Shown in pieces: positions 33,353 through 45,477 of a DNA stretch of 64,000 bases. Position 1 is the stretch's first letter. The number at the start of each line of letters is the position of its first letter. The stretch is taken from the NCBI RefSeq assembly GCF_001949145.1, contig NW_019091440.1, positions 1,081,539-1,145,538 on the forward strand, written 5' to 3'. Origin of the DNA: Acanthaster planci. Lineage: Eukaryota > Echinodermata > Asteroidea > Valvatida > Acanthasteridae. A program made the position numbers and the translations under genes. The notes below the pieces were generated by a model. The model saw nothing but the letters and a program-made list of their open reading frames with translations. It had not been told where the DNA came from and did no database searches.

Positions 33353-36300
33353 TTAGAGTGCAAATGATGACATCTGAAGATGTTGCATATTGTTCCGAGC
33401 TGAAAAAGAAAAGACCAACAATTGTTTGAAGAAAGTTGCCACCATAGTGACACCAAAAATATTCATTTTTTGAGAAAGAGATTGGACAGGGGCTGAAGAA
33501 TGTATAGAACTCATTGTTTTTGAAGGTAAAACGCATAAATATAAACCAGTCCCCTCATGTCCCGAGGGGGAGGGCATAAAGACACACTGTCAGATATCAA
33601 ATTCATGTTTTTTGTGACATCAAAGGCAAGATGCAATGGCTAAAATCCATGACTGACACTTACCATCAAAGTATGTTGTGTCTGTCTTGTCATCTGGTGT
33701 TGGAATAAAAGGGGCTTCAGTGTCACGGATATGTGACCAATCAATGCCGTCAAACAAAGCGTGGGGCTTCAAATCTGAGGGGATGGGATCAGCCAAAAAT
33801 ATCAGAGACAGGTGTGTTAAACAGGGATGAGATTGACCAATGATAAAAATAGCTGAAAACAGCTGAAAAAAGACAAAAAAAGCTGAACTGTGAAAATCTC
33901 CTACTACTACACAGCCAGTGAGCCAAAAAAAAGCTGAAATCCCAAACAGAAAAGCTGAAATCAGCTAAAAAGCTGAGAAATCTCACTCCTGAGTTGAAAG
34001 ACCTGAGCATGCATTCAAACTGCATTATGCTTTCTGTGTCTTTCGACAGAGTTTCCTTTTAAGTGAAAATCTTCAGCACCAAGCCAGCATCTCAGGTTTT
34101 GGAAGTTCACAATTTCTCACACTTCCACCCAAACACAAGTTGAACTGTAACATTCGTAAAAGTTGAGCAGTGGTTTTAGTTTGAGGCATTTTGCAACGCA
34201 TTACTTGTATGTCGGCATAACAGTTCACACACTTTCAAACATCCAATCATTCTTTTCTTGAAGCACAGTTTTTAGGCACACAGCTGCATCTGAATTGATA
34301 TCTTGAAGACTCTTGAGGTTTGGTCTATAAACATTTGCCATTAGTATGCTGCAGAGAGTAGCCATAGCCACAGACAACAGGACCCAATCCAGACTCTACC
34401 TACCCTTTGCTGTAGCCCTTTGCTCAGGGTCCATGGTAAGAAGACGATCAATAACATCCAAAGTATTGCTGGACAAAGCCTCATCCCCTTCTGGCAAAGG
34501 AATATCTGAAAGCATAACCATAGCAATGTAATGACTTCAATTACATCCAAAGCATTGCTGGACAAAGCCTCTTCCCCCTCTGGCAATGGAATGTCTAAAA
34601 GTGTAACCATAGCAATATGATGACTTGAATAAATCAATGGTGCAAGCAGCATTAGTGATAAGACACTCAATGATAACACAGACCCACTTTCATAATAGTA
34701 AGCAGGTTCTACTATTCAATGCTTGTTGCATACTTTATATGACAATGCCAGTTTAAAATCTCTCAGTCTGTGATTGTTCTTAAGTACAAATGAATCATAT
34801 GGTTTAAGCCATCACCCTGTTGCACAAAATGTTTTTCTTACATTGAGTGCGCATGCAGGTAGGTTTATTGCACACCTGTACAGTACGTCGGTTGGTCCCA
34901 CAACTTTATTGCCTTTAATTGCACAGCTTAAATGAAAGCAGTTAAGCATTTTCAAGTACAATTGGTTGCCCAAATTTCCAGGGGAATACAAATCCAAACT
35001 GGAGACTACCTCTGTTCAGGATATTCTGGAAGACCAGGTCTGGTGTCTGGTCGTTGAATGGTGGTATGCCAGTCAAGAACTCGAAGAAACACACACCCAA
35101 AGCCCACCAATCCACGCCAACACCTGTCAATCCAAAAACAAAACTTGGCTACGTGGGATCATATTCAGAAGCTTCTTGAAGCACACATAAGCAAAGAGTA
35201 CATGTAATTCTGCTGAATGAACATACATTGTGCATGTAGATCAATGGCTAACAACGGAACTCACCATGTGGTTTCCGGAGTAGTAATTCTGGTGCTAGAT
35301 AATCCGGAGTACCTAGAATTCTTTCAGGGTGGGCCACGTCTGGGGGAGGTCCTCTGCGCACACTCTTAGGGGTCCTGTATGGGGTGCAAGCTGGGGTTCG
35401 GAAGGAGGTATGTGCTGGGGTCTTGAAGGTGGATTTACTTGCAGCTGGTGTTGCACTGTGAGACTGTGTGCAAAGGCAACATTGACAAGTGGAGAAACAA
35501 TGCATGTACGACTAAACCAAATTTTGAAACACTAGAAGACTTCCATGTACATGAATCATGTTTCCCATTTATGTTTTTGGTCAGGTACACGACACCTGTT
35601 AATCCCAGAATCTCTATATAAACCTGTCCCCTATAATAGTACGGTAATTCATAAATTTCTCCTTTGTTACAGTTCATGGATCATTTAAAGCAGAACATTA
35701 ACTTACCCTGTAAGGGGTCCTGGTTGGCTTCTTATCAGCCCAATCTGCGATGACGTCATTATCACATGACATACATGTAGGTAGATGTGGTAATTGATTG
35801 GTAGAGTGTTCATCGTTCTCATCCATACTGCCATCTGATTGATCCAATGATTTCTCCTCTTGAAATGTTTCCATCTTAGCTGTTTGCTCCAGGTATGTGT
35901 TCAGTCGAGGACGTACTAACAATGGTGCTGTCAACTCTTCACGTCCACCTTCTAAGTCAAAGCTAACATTACGCTTCGTTCTCTTAGCTTTGATGTCAGT
36001 TGCACTGTCTGAACACCTACTGATGTCTGAAGACTCTTCAAGACTTTCATTGAGTGAAGATGTCAGACTTGATGATATTGATCTATTGGCTGCATCATTA
36101 CTTGGGATAGACCCAGCAAGTCCCATGACGCTGACTTCCATGGTCAAGCCTGTATGCCTTTCCCCTATGACAATCTCTCTTTCCCCAACAGGACTAATTT
36201 CTGATAACTGGGAGTATTTGCGTTTCCTTGCACCTGTACCAAGCGGTCGAGGCATATCACTAGATCCAAAGCTTAACATCCTTCCACGAGTAATTTCAGG

Positions 36301-39300
36301 ACTCTTACGTGACTCAAACTCATCGCTGTCAGTGCTGTAAGTTCTCTTAGAATGAGAGCTTGACCCTCCATCATTACAATCTGCAGTTGATACCTTTGGT
36401 GACTTAGAAGCATCCAGGTGTCCAACCCCATCAGGTGTAGAGTGTTGATCTCCAGCAAGGTTGGGAGAAGTTAGTGGAGTAGATGATGTGATGGTCTTTG
36501 GACTTGGTGCGTGTTTAACAACTTTGCCATCACTACCAGCTTCTAAACCACTGACTCTACCACAAGATGACCCATCATTGCTCCTAGGTGAACTTCTACT
36601 ATCATACCCTAGATCAGGTGATGCTATCGGTGAGGTTTTACTCTCAGCATGCTCAAAGGCCAAGTTCATTACAGGTGCCACTGAACTCTCACCAAGGTAC
36701 CTCTTAGCAATAGGGACAGATCCACTCCCAGCCACACCCTCCTTCCCCTTTCCTAGTCTCCGCCTACTTCCTGTATTTAGTGGTGTCTCTATAAGCCCCG
36801 CTCTATTCTCCTTCTCTAGACGGTGACCCTTCACACCTGAAACACTGTCAACCTGTTTGCCTTGACTTGGTTCTTCAACCTCACCCTCATGACCTTTCAC
36901 ATGTGATTTTTCAGTAACCTTTGACCTGGATTCATCATCAGTCACATTTATCACAGGGGCAACAGGGGATGGGGATTCTATCAAGCTGATGTAGCTGTTG
37001 GATCTATCTCGTCTCTCTTGGGGTGACAGTGGCCTGTACAGGGGTTTGTTTCCCAGTGCAGTGAGTGGTGTGGAGTGGGGAGATTCTTGGGATCTGTTCT
37101 TCATTGTGGAAGGCTGATTCTGTGAAAGATGAAGAAGGAAAGGACAATTTTAATTAACATAAAAAGTACAACACCAAAATATCAATCCCACTAAACTATT
37201 CAAACATGTGCTTTAGATGTCATGATGCCCTTCATGGCACCTTGACAGAAATGATTAACTAATTGACACCTTGAAAGATATGATTAACTGACTGACACGT
37301 TGACAGAAATAATTATCAGACTAGCGACTTAATCTTAGCTGTCAGTAAAAAAATAAAACTAAATCTAAGACAGAGAGCACATTTACTTTTGTTCATTTCC
37401 AGAGGCAATAGTGGGTAGCAAAAATAAGAACTCAGCTGATCTAAAGAGAGGTTTCAAGTCTAACTGATGAGATGCATTTCACATTAATCTACAGCTGCTG
37501 ACATTGTAAGCTGAAATCACCATTGCTTATCTCAAGTGGAAATTTAAAAGACACCAACAATTACTCACAAAAGCAAAGCTAGTTGTGAGGGAGAGGAGTT
37601 GGCCTGGTGTGCGATAGAGGTCAATGGATCCACGTTTAGGAACTGATGGAGTGCTCATGATGTCAGCTACACTGATTCCTGCAATAAGGACACATAAAAT
37701 TATATACATGTATCACCCAAAATGATGACACCGTCCATATCAATGATCTTATCAGTTTTATTAGCAGTTTGATTTGGTAAACACCTAACATTTACTCCTC
37801 AGCTGAAGATCCTCTTATTTATCATCTGTGTGAAGAGTAAAGGAAGATAAAAACTGATCAGTAAAACTCCAAATAGAGTAAGTCAGAGAAAGAAAATCAT
37901 TGCGACTACACGTGTCATTCTGGCATCTTTTAAAGTAAAGCTTATTCAACTCTGTTATGCATGTAAGGCAAAAGAAACTAGTGTTACACTGACTTGCATT
38001 ATCCAAGACAACACTGACACATGTACTTACTTTTGTTGAGTGTGATTTGTGAGAGTCCAAAGTCAGTTAACTTGATGTGGCCATCATTGGCTATCAAAAG
38101 ATTGTCAGGTTTCAAATCTCTGAAACAATGAACATTACCAGAAAAAGAGTTAGTTATATCTTGGTGCATGCAAATGGGTTATACGTGTAAGTCAAAGATA
38201 TGGAAAAATGTTTAAACTTCAACTGCCTGAATGGAACAGAAAAAGATGGAGGAAGCATCCTGTAGATTAGAGGTTGGTTTAATATTTGACCTCTGACCTG
38301 TGTATAATGCTGTGGCTATGCAGATACTCCAAGGCAAGTACAATCTCTGCTGTGTACATCACTGCCATCGACTCATCAAAGTAACCACAGACATGAAGCA
38401 GAGATTTGAGATCACCACCAATCAAATACTCCATCACCTACAAAGGAAAAACAACTTTCATATCAATGAAAAATACATTGCATGATATCAATGTTGTTGG
38501 TGATGATGTAATGGTGGCTGATGTGATGTCAGGTGGTCATGCTGGTCCCGGCCTGAATCACCTGCTATTATTCACTGTCACTTTGAAAGAAAGAAAATGA
38601 AAACTTTACAGCCCAAGACATGTAGACTGTACAAGTAATGAAGTGGTGGTTGGGTAACTTAAGATCACGTCTTGTGGGTAAGGGGTGAAGGTGTAATACT
38701 TCTAATCTACGATTTGTTTGAAAGTAACAGCTGCATTGTTGGGACAAAAAGGTGTCAGCATAGCATTTTCTGGTCCCCATAACATCTACATGTACATCTG
38801 TACATCTGTGTTTCAGTAGGTGCATAGTCCACATAACCAAGTACATTTGACTAACGAGTGTGTGCCCAAATACTCACCAAGTAAATGAATTTTGTTGTTT
38901 GGATGGAGTAGTATAATCTGACAATGAAGGGACTCTTAGACAAAGCCAGCGCATCTCTCTCCGCAGTCACCTGCTGGACCATATTCTTGTGTAACATCTC
39001 GGATTTCTTCATAACTTTGATGGCATAGAGTTCCTCTCTGTCTGCTCGTTTTCCAAGGTAGACTTTCCTGAAAGACACATTTATAAATGTATATATGTAC
39101 ACGTATAATGAACCTGTCACCAAAAAAGGGTCTGAATTCTCATTTAGTTTTCTGATTAACTCAACGTGTACATGTACATGTACCATGCTCTTAGTCCTAT
39201 AGGCCCTGCTTGTGATGTTTTCTTGTATGGGTAATTCCAGAAATTAGGGGTCCATTGTTTGGGGTGTCCCTGTCACATCTGACATATGATTTTTGTAAGT

Positions 39301-40889
39301 TCAGAACACATTTTCTAATTTCCACAAGAGTGATGAATTAATGCAAATTACCTGCCAAACAAATAGTAATAGTTTGAAATCAATTTCGAAGTTCAATGTC
39401 AAATAACAAAGGTCAGATGTAACAGGGACACAAAAATGTCACACTTTTGGACTCCTAATTTCTGGAATCGCCCATATATGTACAGCGTACATGCACCGTT
39501 AGCACTGTACGTACGCAGGTGTATCAACACACATGTACTTACCCAAACGCTCCTTTGCTTATGGGTTTGAGAATGGTGAAGTCTTCAATAGTTGGCATCT
39601 GAAAAGAATAAAATTAAAGAAATTTCACAATTAAACTTCGGTGTAGAGCCTTCCATAACACATGAGTGAAACGTACATGTATACAGTATTTTGCCATAAA
39701 ATAGTCCCATTCTATTTTCTGTTAAATAGATAGCACGGCATATGGCCATACATTTACGTACGTAACATGTATATTATATTTTTTAATAATGAATACATCA
39801 CGTATACATATTACACCGTGCACATAAACGTACATGTACCGGTATGTGACCGTGTGGCGTAGTGATAAATATGTAAAGGCAAGAATGATGGTCACGATAA
39901 CCTCAAGTGCCATATTCATGTTCAGATATTACACCATTTTTTTTGAATATTTCCTTTCTTCCAATAAATTGAAATACCTCCCATAAACTGAACCTGCTGG
40001 ATCCTACAGCTACATTTGTCCTAATTAGATTGAGTAATCCCCTGCCCTAACATAGAAAGTCGCCATGACACGTCCGCATTTGGCTTCGGCATGTTGGGAG
40101 CAGGAGTACAAGCAATGTCAAGCAAACATTAGACATGTTAGAAGTTATAACTTATAGAACAAAACGAACGAAACCACTAACAACAATCTATCACATGCAA
40201 TAGTGGCAGGCCTAGTGTGAACACTGAGTGTCACTGATCATGTTGAAGGAAATTTTGGAAAGAGTTCCATGTGCAGGCGCCACTTACATGTAACACACTG
40301 TGCACAAACCCTACAACTTTACAAGACTGGTCTGAAACATTTTAAAAGTGTTATCTACATTGTCATGATTGTAACAAATGTAAGTAAACAACTCGGTATT
40401 TTCCCTCACAAATTGAACTTTTCTAGACGAGTTTTTGATTTCTGATGGTTAACGGGTACTGGGGTCCGTACATGGAACTCTTTCAGAAATTTTTTCAGTC
40501 CCACGAAAAATCAGACATTGACCATGCACGTATACAGAGTAAAGCTACACTTGACATGCTTGATACACTAACCAGCTAACAGCATACACCTATATAAGTA
40601 TATACAAATAATTGCACTAAAAACAGGAATTATGGATCGGCGACCCATTAAAATGCACCATCATCTGACCAAACCAAGGCCAGGGAAAGTAGGCCTACAA
40701 ATCACGACAGTGTAACTACGTAGATGTATGTAGGCCTAGCTGCATCATTTGATCATTCATCATTCATGTCATTAATTTGTACTTTACCTTTGACTTTGTC
40801 GTAGACGACGCGTTTTCATTTTTGTATCTCCCTCGATGAGACAGATTCTGACGCCTAAATATACCAACACTAGGTAGGTTCTCTGCCAT
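33353..40889 (-). CDS. MASTL: Greatwall kinase (MASTL), mitotic serine/threonine kinase
   Basis: Twelve exons join in phase, from the ATG: 40788-40889, 39543-39598, 38878-39067, 38298-38437, 38031-38119, 37569-37678, 35707-37119, 35265-35463, 35010-35123, 34404-34505, 33664-33774, 33353-33399. They give about 890 residues (human 879). The N-lobe has [13 protein letters not shown], Lys70 in YAIKVMKK and [18 protein letters not shown] Asp164 and DFG Asp182 are intact. The split activation segment keeps [10 protein letters not shown] and [10 protein letters not shown]. The long non-conserved middle region comes mostly from the 1.4-kb exon. [24 protein letters not shown] and [21 protein letters not shown] follow, and the C-tail ends [13 protein letters not shown]. 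Greatwall phosphorylates ENSA/ARPP19 to inhibit PP2A-B55 and hold cells in mitosis. It appears complete and functional. Confidence 0.97.
33826..33990 (-). repeat. Array of TTTCAGCT decoy 3' splice sites
   Basis: On the minus strand, inside the MASTL intron just before the acceptor at 33775, at least six TTTCAGCT or TTCAGCTTTTT units occur with pyrimidine tracts between them. Each looks like a 3' splice site. It may be a simple repeat or may affect exon choice. Confidence 0.65.
34537..34622 (-). pseudogene. Partial tandem duplicate of a MASTL kinase exon
   Basis: This 86-bp stretch repeats the acceptor and first 20 or so codons of the functional exon at 34404-34505, with an 89-bp period. It begins ACATTCCATTGCC after a TTTTAG acceptor (exon-like start 34594) and encodes [20 protein letters not shown]. 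The true exon reads [20 protein letters not shown]. Coding changes are few and conservative. It lacks the second half ([11 protein letters not shown]) and a good donor, so it runs into the intron. Using its acceptor with the true donor would add 89 nt and shift the frame. Confidence 0.85.
37239..37320. repeat. Three-copy short repeat in a MASTL intron
   Basis: Three imperfect units of about 31 bp share the form ACACSTTGACAGAAATGATTAACT. They lie in the MASTL intron between the exons at 35707-37119 and 37569-37678. Confidence 0.6.
39226..39476. mobile_element. MITE with ~29-bp terminal inverted repeats
   Basis: TATGGGTAATTCCAGAAATT at 39226 and onward is matched by the reverse complement of the right end near 39476 (TATGGGCGATTCCAGAAATT). 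The match continues as AGGRGTCCA. Subterminal segments GTGTCCCTGTCACATCTGAC and GTGTCCCTGTTACATCTGAC are also inverted copies. It is about 250 bp with no coding capacity, in the MASTL intron between exons 2 and 3. TAT/ATA at the borders could be part of the inverted repeat or a target duplication. Confidence 0.82.
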
Positions 40890-41260
40890 CCATTTTAGAT
40901 TCCTGTCATTTCTTGTTGCACAATCTTCTAAACAGTGACGTACATAGGCCTATAGCTAGCCTACGGCTTTATTCAATCTAGATCTGTTCCTTGGTCTAGC
41001 ATGTCTAGCTTTCAGTCTATGTATGGTTCCGGTTCTAACCAAAGATTGTATAGCGCCGCGCTATACAATCTTTGGGTCTATTTAAACTTCTAGTTCTACC
41101 ACAGCAAACTTTGAAAATTCCGCTTTTTATAACACTTGTCTGATTCCTAAGCCTACATTATGTTAAAATCCTATTTCGGCCTAAGCACCAGTCTAGGATA
41201 ACACAAAGAACGCAAGAGGGCGGCACTGACAAAGTTCGGTCCATGGGGAGATAACTTTTC
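40890..41260 (-). promoter_or_regulatory. Putative MASTL promoter region with a perfect palindrome
   Basis: The region upstream of the MASTL ATG. A perfect inverted repeat lies at 41039-41075. An extra ATG at 40893 opens a 7-codon frame (MDGREPT, then stop) that overlaps the main start. No TATA box was identified. The exact transcription start is unknown. Confidence 0.5.
41039..41075. repeat. Perfect 18-bp-arm palindrome
   Basis: CCAAAGATTGTATAGCGC, one central C, then GCGCTATACAATCTTTGG. All 18 bp of each arm pair with no mismatch. It lies 150 bp upstream of the MASTL start codon. Confidence 0.97.
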
Positions 41261-43677
41261 TAAAGTGAACACGGGCTGGAACTGCCGAACAGCAACGGCA
41301 GATTCAGAACCCAATTTTCAGGGGACGGGGGCCAAACCAGTTTTTTTTTTTGGGGGGGGGGGGCTAACATTTGAAAAGTTTTGCTCTCACTTTTTCGGCC
41401 TCTCTGAGAGTGACGTTACATTTTACGACTGATTTCAAATGAATTTTCGGGGCCTTTTTGGGGGATGGGGGGGCGGGCACACCCTCTTGGCCCCATTCTT
41501 TGCCCTTATCTTGTATCATATTAACAAAAGGTGGAGGAAGGAAAGAATATTCCCATCATGTTTCCAAATCATGCATAGTGTCGGGAATTGACGAAAGTTC
41601 GAAATGTTTATTCAGTTATTCTGCTAAAGTGTTTCTTAAGAACAAAAACTGGTAACGTAAAATTTTATTCAAAATATAATATATTGAAGTGAATTTAACA
41701 TAAAAAGAAACCGAACAATCCCGGATAATAAGGAATATCATATGCTGTAATTTATGCGTGCCTAAGAAGTAATTTTGTATCCCGACGGCAGCAATATATC
41801 AAGCAGCATTCAAATTAAATTAACTGACAGGTACATAATAATTGCGCGTAAAGACATTAACTCATCTGATAATTTTGAGTAGCTAGCCTATCTGGCGACT
41901 GGAAGTGGAAGCCGGCTGCATGCGGGCAGTAGCTGACTCGGATTACGCTTGTGGACAGGTGGTACGCGCGCGTTATCTGCCTCTTCAACCAATAGGATGC
42001 CGTGATTTGCCAAAATGCACGCGCGCCTTAAGTCAAAGAATGCACGTATTGCAGCAGGCCCACCGCATAGCGTCCCTTCGCATACATAATGAAGACTTAT
42101 CGTTTTAGTTTTCCTTTTGCAAGCAATACACGAACGTAAACATTGTGTTTCTAGAGATAACACCTCCCCAGTGCTTGCAGTCACTGGAATGAAACTGAAT
42201 GCGTCAACTAGTTTTAAATACACATTAATTGCTCTGAACTATATCAAACCACGCTACGGCCTAGCTCTCTGATCAAAGAAAACGTTTGGCTAATTATTTG
42301 CTGACCATTCCACACTTCCAGGCGTGTCTTTTATCCTGGTGATCTGTCACAATAAACGTCAAGACCAAACCTGCACACAGGAGATTCTGCCCCAAATGCA
42401 GGGTGTGCAATTGAACAATTGGGTGACATCCTGCCTAAGTCGAATCAATGTGGTCTTATTTACTGGTACTAAATGCAAGTGCATTTTATTATAATCAATA
42501 ATTGGTTAATAAAAAATCTCACGGACAACAAAGTGACATACTTTAAATTCTTCAAGTACTGAACGTATTTTACTGGAAATTGTTTCTTATTTAGTTGTAC
42601 TGATTATTAAGTACAAAGAATTGTCCGAAAGAAACGTTGGCAAATATATACATACAGTTACCAAACACAACTATACAAAATTAATTTTCCAAAAAGATAT
42701 ATCTTTGCTTAAAGTTCTCATATTCTCTGTCCTTTTTTAGTCCAAACTTCTAACCATGCATAAAATAAACATTAAGCAGCTTTTTGGTAAAGTGACAGCT
42801 TTTCTACGCCTAGAATTTGCAGTTGGTAATAAATTTCACTATGCAAAAATATAACAGCACCCAAAAAGAACCTCAAATTTGACAAAAATGCATAAAAATA
42901 TAAAGAGAGCAAAGTATGCCTTTGGGCAATACAACAACACAAGCGTTTCAATGTTTTTAAGGCACAGTAAAAGGCAGAACGGTAACACGAGCACTTTGTG
43001 TTTCATTTCAGAGTGAAAAACGGGAGAAGAAATTCCCCTCCAAAAAATGGATATTTCAAATGAAAACAGAACAAAGCAAAAGAAATTATACGAGTATGAA
43101 ACAATCTATCAAATGAGCCAAAACATAAATCACACTAAATTGCAAACAATGCGAGGAATTTTTCACCCAAATCCCTCACCACCTCAACGCACTTCAACCA
43201 GTAATACTAAACACAATCTATTTGTGCGGCTATGGTGTATTTGGGAAAGGGGAATAAAATGAAGATTTCCTACAAGCTGAAGCCAAACGTCCTAATAACT
43301 AACTGTAAAATGACTAAAGTACAGGAAATGGCTAAGCAAGTCAATCAAGCTAAATGATCAGATTGATGAGTAACTCCAATTTTCATGGACTGCATAAAAA
43401 CAATATGACATACATGTACGTTTTTTTGTCCATGAACAATCAGGCCAAAATACAAGCAATAGAAAGTTTTCATCAGTGGAACTCGGAAATTTCCTGCCCC
43501 CTCTTAAAAAAATTTCTCTTAAAATATGCCAAACTTTTTCAAGAATTTAAACAAATGTCTTGATACTTAAAATAAATTCTAAAATTTCCACTTTTGTGAT
43601 AATCAAATCTTTGTTTATAGCCCAACAGTCTCCAATCCTCTGATTTCAATATGATTTTACAGTCATCCTTAGTATGC
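41261..43677. other. Intergenic, no supported gene
   Basis: Contains G-rich runs (41352-41365 and 41460-41475), a CpG/CCAAT-bearing patch at 41900-42110 (ACGCGCGCG, AACCAATAGG) that could be an orphan promoter, then AT-rich DNA. Open frames at 41888-42223 and 43047-43262 show no domain. Confidence 0.45.
43622..43665. repeat. Dispersed repeat (pair with 58664-58708)
   Basis: AACAGTCTCCAATCCTCTGA and the following TTTCAATATGATTTT closely match AACAGTCCCAAATCCTTTGA and TTTCAATGTGATTTT at 58664. The copy stops at the edge of the assembly gap, which suggests the gap was caused by a repeat. Confidence 0.6.
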
Positions 43678-44095
43678 NNNNNNNNNNNNNNNNNNNNNNN
43701 NNNNNNNNNNNNNNNNNNNNNNNNNNNNNNNNNNNNNNNNNNNNNNNNNNNNNNNNNNNNNNNNNNNNNNNNNNNNNNNNNNNNNNNNNNNNNNNNNNNN
43801 NNNNNNNNNNNNNNNNNNNNNNNNNNNNNNNNNNNNNNNNNNNNNNNNNNNNNNNNNNNNNNNNNNNNNNNNNNNNNNNNNNNNNNNNNNNNNNNNNNNN
43901 NNNNNNNNNNNNNNNNNNNNNNNNNNNNNNNNNNNNNNNNNNNNNNNNNNNNNNNNNNNNNNNNNNNNNNNNNNNNNNNNNNNNNNNNNNNNNNNNNNNN
44001 NNNNNNNNNNNNNNNNNNNNNNNNNNNNNNNNNNNNNNNNNNNNNNNNNNNNNNNNNNNNNNNNNNNNNNNNNNNNNNNNNNNNNNNNNNNNNNN
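43678..44095. other. Assembly gap (418 N)
   Basis: A run of 418 undetermined bases. Nothing can be said about its content. Confidence 1.
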
Positions 44096-45477
44096 ACAGT
44101 AAATATTCAGTGGTCTAGTACAGTACATGTTGCTAACAGCCTGATACGTCAGTGAAGCTTTCCTCATTGCTTTTTGTGGTGTTGTAACAAATACTTGTAC
44201 TGACTTTGAGGAAAAGATCTTAGTATCTGCTCATACATGAGACATTGAATAACATAAACAAATGCATACTGTAATACTCTTACTTCATGAGGATGTCGTC
44301 GGAGCCGTGTATCCAATAATATGGTGCTGATTGTTTGAGCAATAGAGATGTACTGTTAGATTTAATTATAAACCACCATACACTTAAAAAACAGGCATCC
44401 AAGTGGTTTGTTTTGGGGCACTTTTGAAAATTATAATCTGTCACTCGTGTTAGATGCTTTTTATCTTTCTATTCACACGTGTCAGTTGTCATTTGAATGC
44501 TTCTGGCCATTTCCCAGATTGGGTTGTACTAACAAGACAGCATTGTAGTAAGTCTGTCATAAGTTATCCAGTTTCACAAACTATCAAGCTGTGACAAAAG
44601 CACTCTCTTGTCATCGTTTATCAGGTTACTTGTGATTTGTCTTGTGAAAGGAACTGTGACCAAACTGGTAACTCATCTGCAACAGCTAGATAAAATGATG
44701 GGAGAGACTTTGACAGGGCTACTGTAGTAACATCTTTACCATAATATTACCAACAAAGGGGTGAAGTTTCTTGTAGGTTTTGAGGGTGCTATGCTTTCAT
44801 TAAAATTCAGTTGCATATATGTAGTCAGGTGGCTCATTGCAAACATTGTTATAATGAGAAGTTCCAATCTTACATCAATTATCACTTCAATTCTCTGGAA
44901 GCAGATTTGGTAAATTTCAATTTTTGACAATTTGTCTTCCCACACCAGCATGGAAAGGCAGCATGACTCAGTCAAAAGAAAACAAGAAAATTGGCAAACA
45001 ATACAATCATCCGTTCAACGGATACCATGACAACCACAATCATGGCAAAGCATCATGGGAAGGATGGAGACAAAAATGAACAACTCTATCTCACTCTAAC
45101 CTTCAGCAGTGTGTCACTTTCTGTTTAGGCCCACCCATTTCATAAAACTTTACACTATCAGAATATTTAGACTCAAAGTGGCCTTACAATAACTGATGGG
45201 AGCTTTTGAAGTTTATCAGTCATGCCTACATAATAACAAACAAAACTCCTTTATCTATAACTGACATTGATCAACCAATTTCATTGGCTGATGTAAAGTA
45301 TTGGCTGACTAGATTCAGGTTACATATAGCTACCAAAAGATGAAGTACACTTTTGGTATTTGTGACATTTTGATATGTATTTCAGCTTAGTAAGCAAATT
45401 TCAATAAATCACTGTCCGCTTAGTATGTGTACTGAGTCTTTGCATTCTTGTCTTCAAATATCCCCTTGTTCCTAAGA
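44096..45477. other. Probable 3' flank of the SH3 gene
   Basis: AT-rich DNA after the gap. It probably includes the 3'UTR of the SH3-domain gene that ends at 45478 on the minus strand. No other gene was seen. Confidence 0.4.

Noticed and set aside
41888-42223. 111-codon minus-strand frame near a CpG/CCAAT patch
   Set aside because: No recognisable motif. The composition reflects the GC-rich patch; it is more likely a promoter-like stretch than a coding exon.
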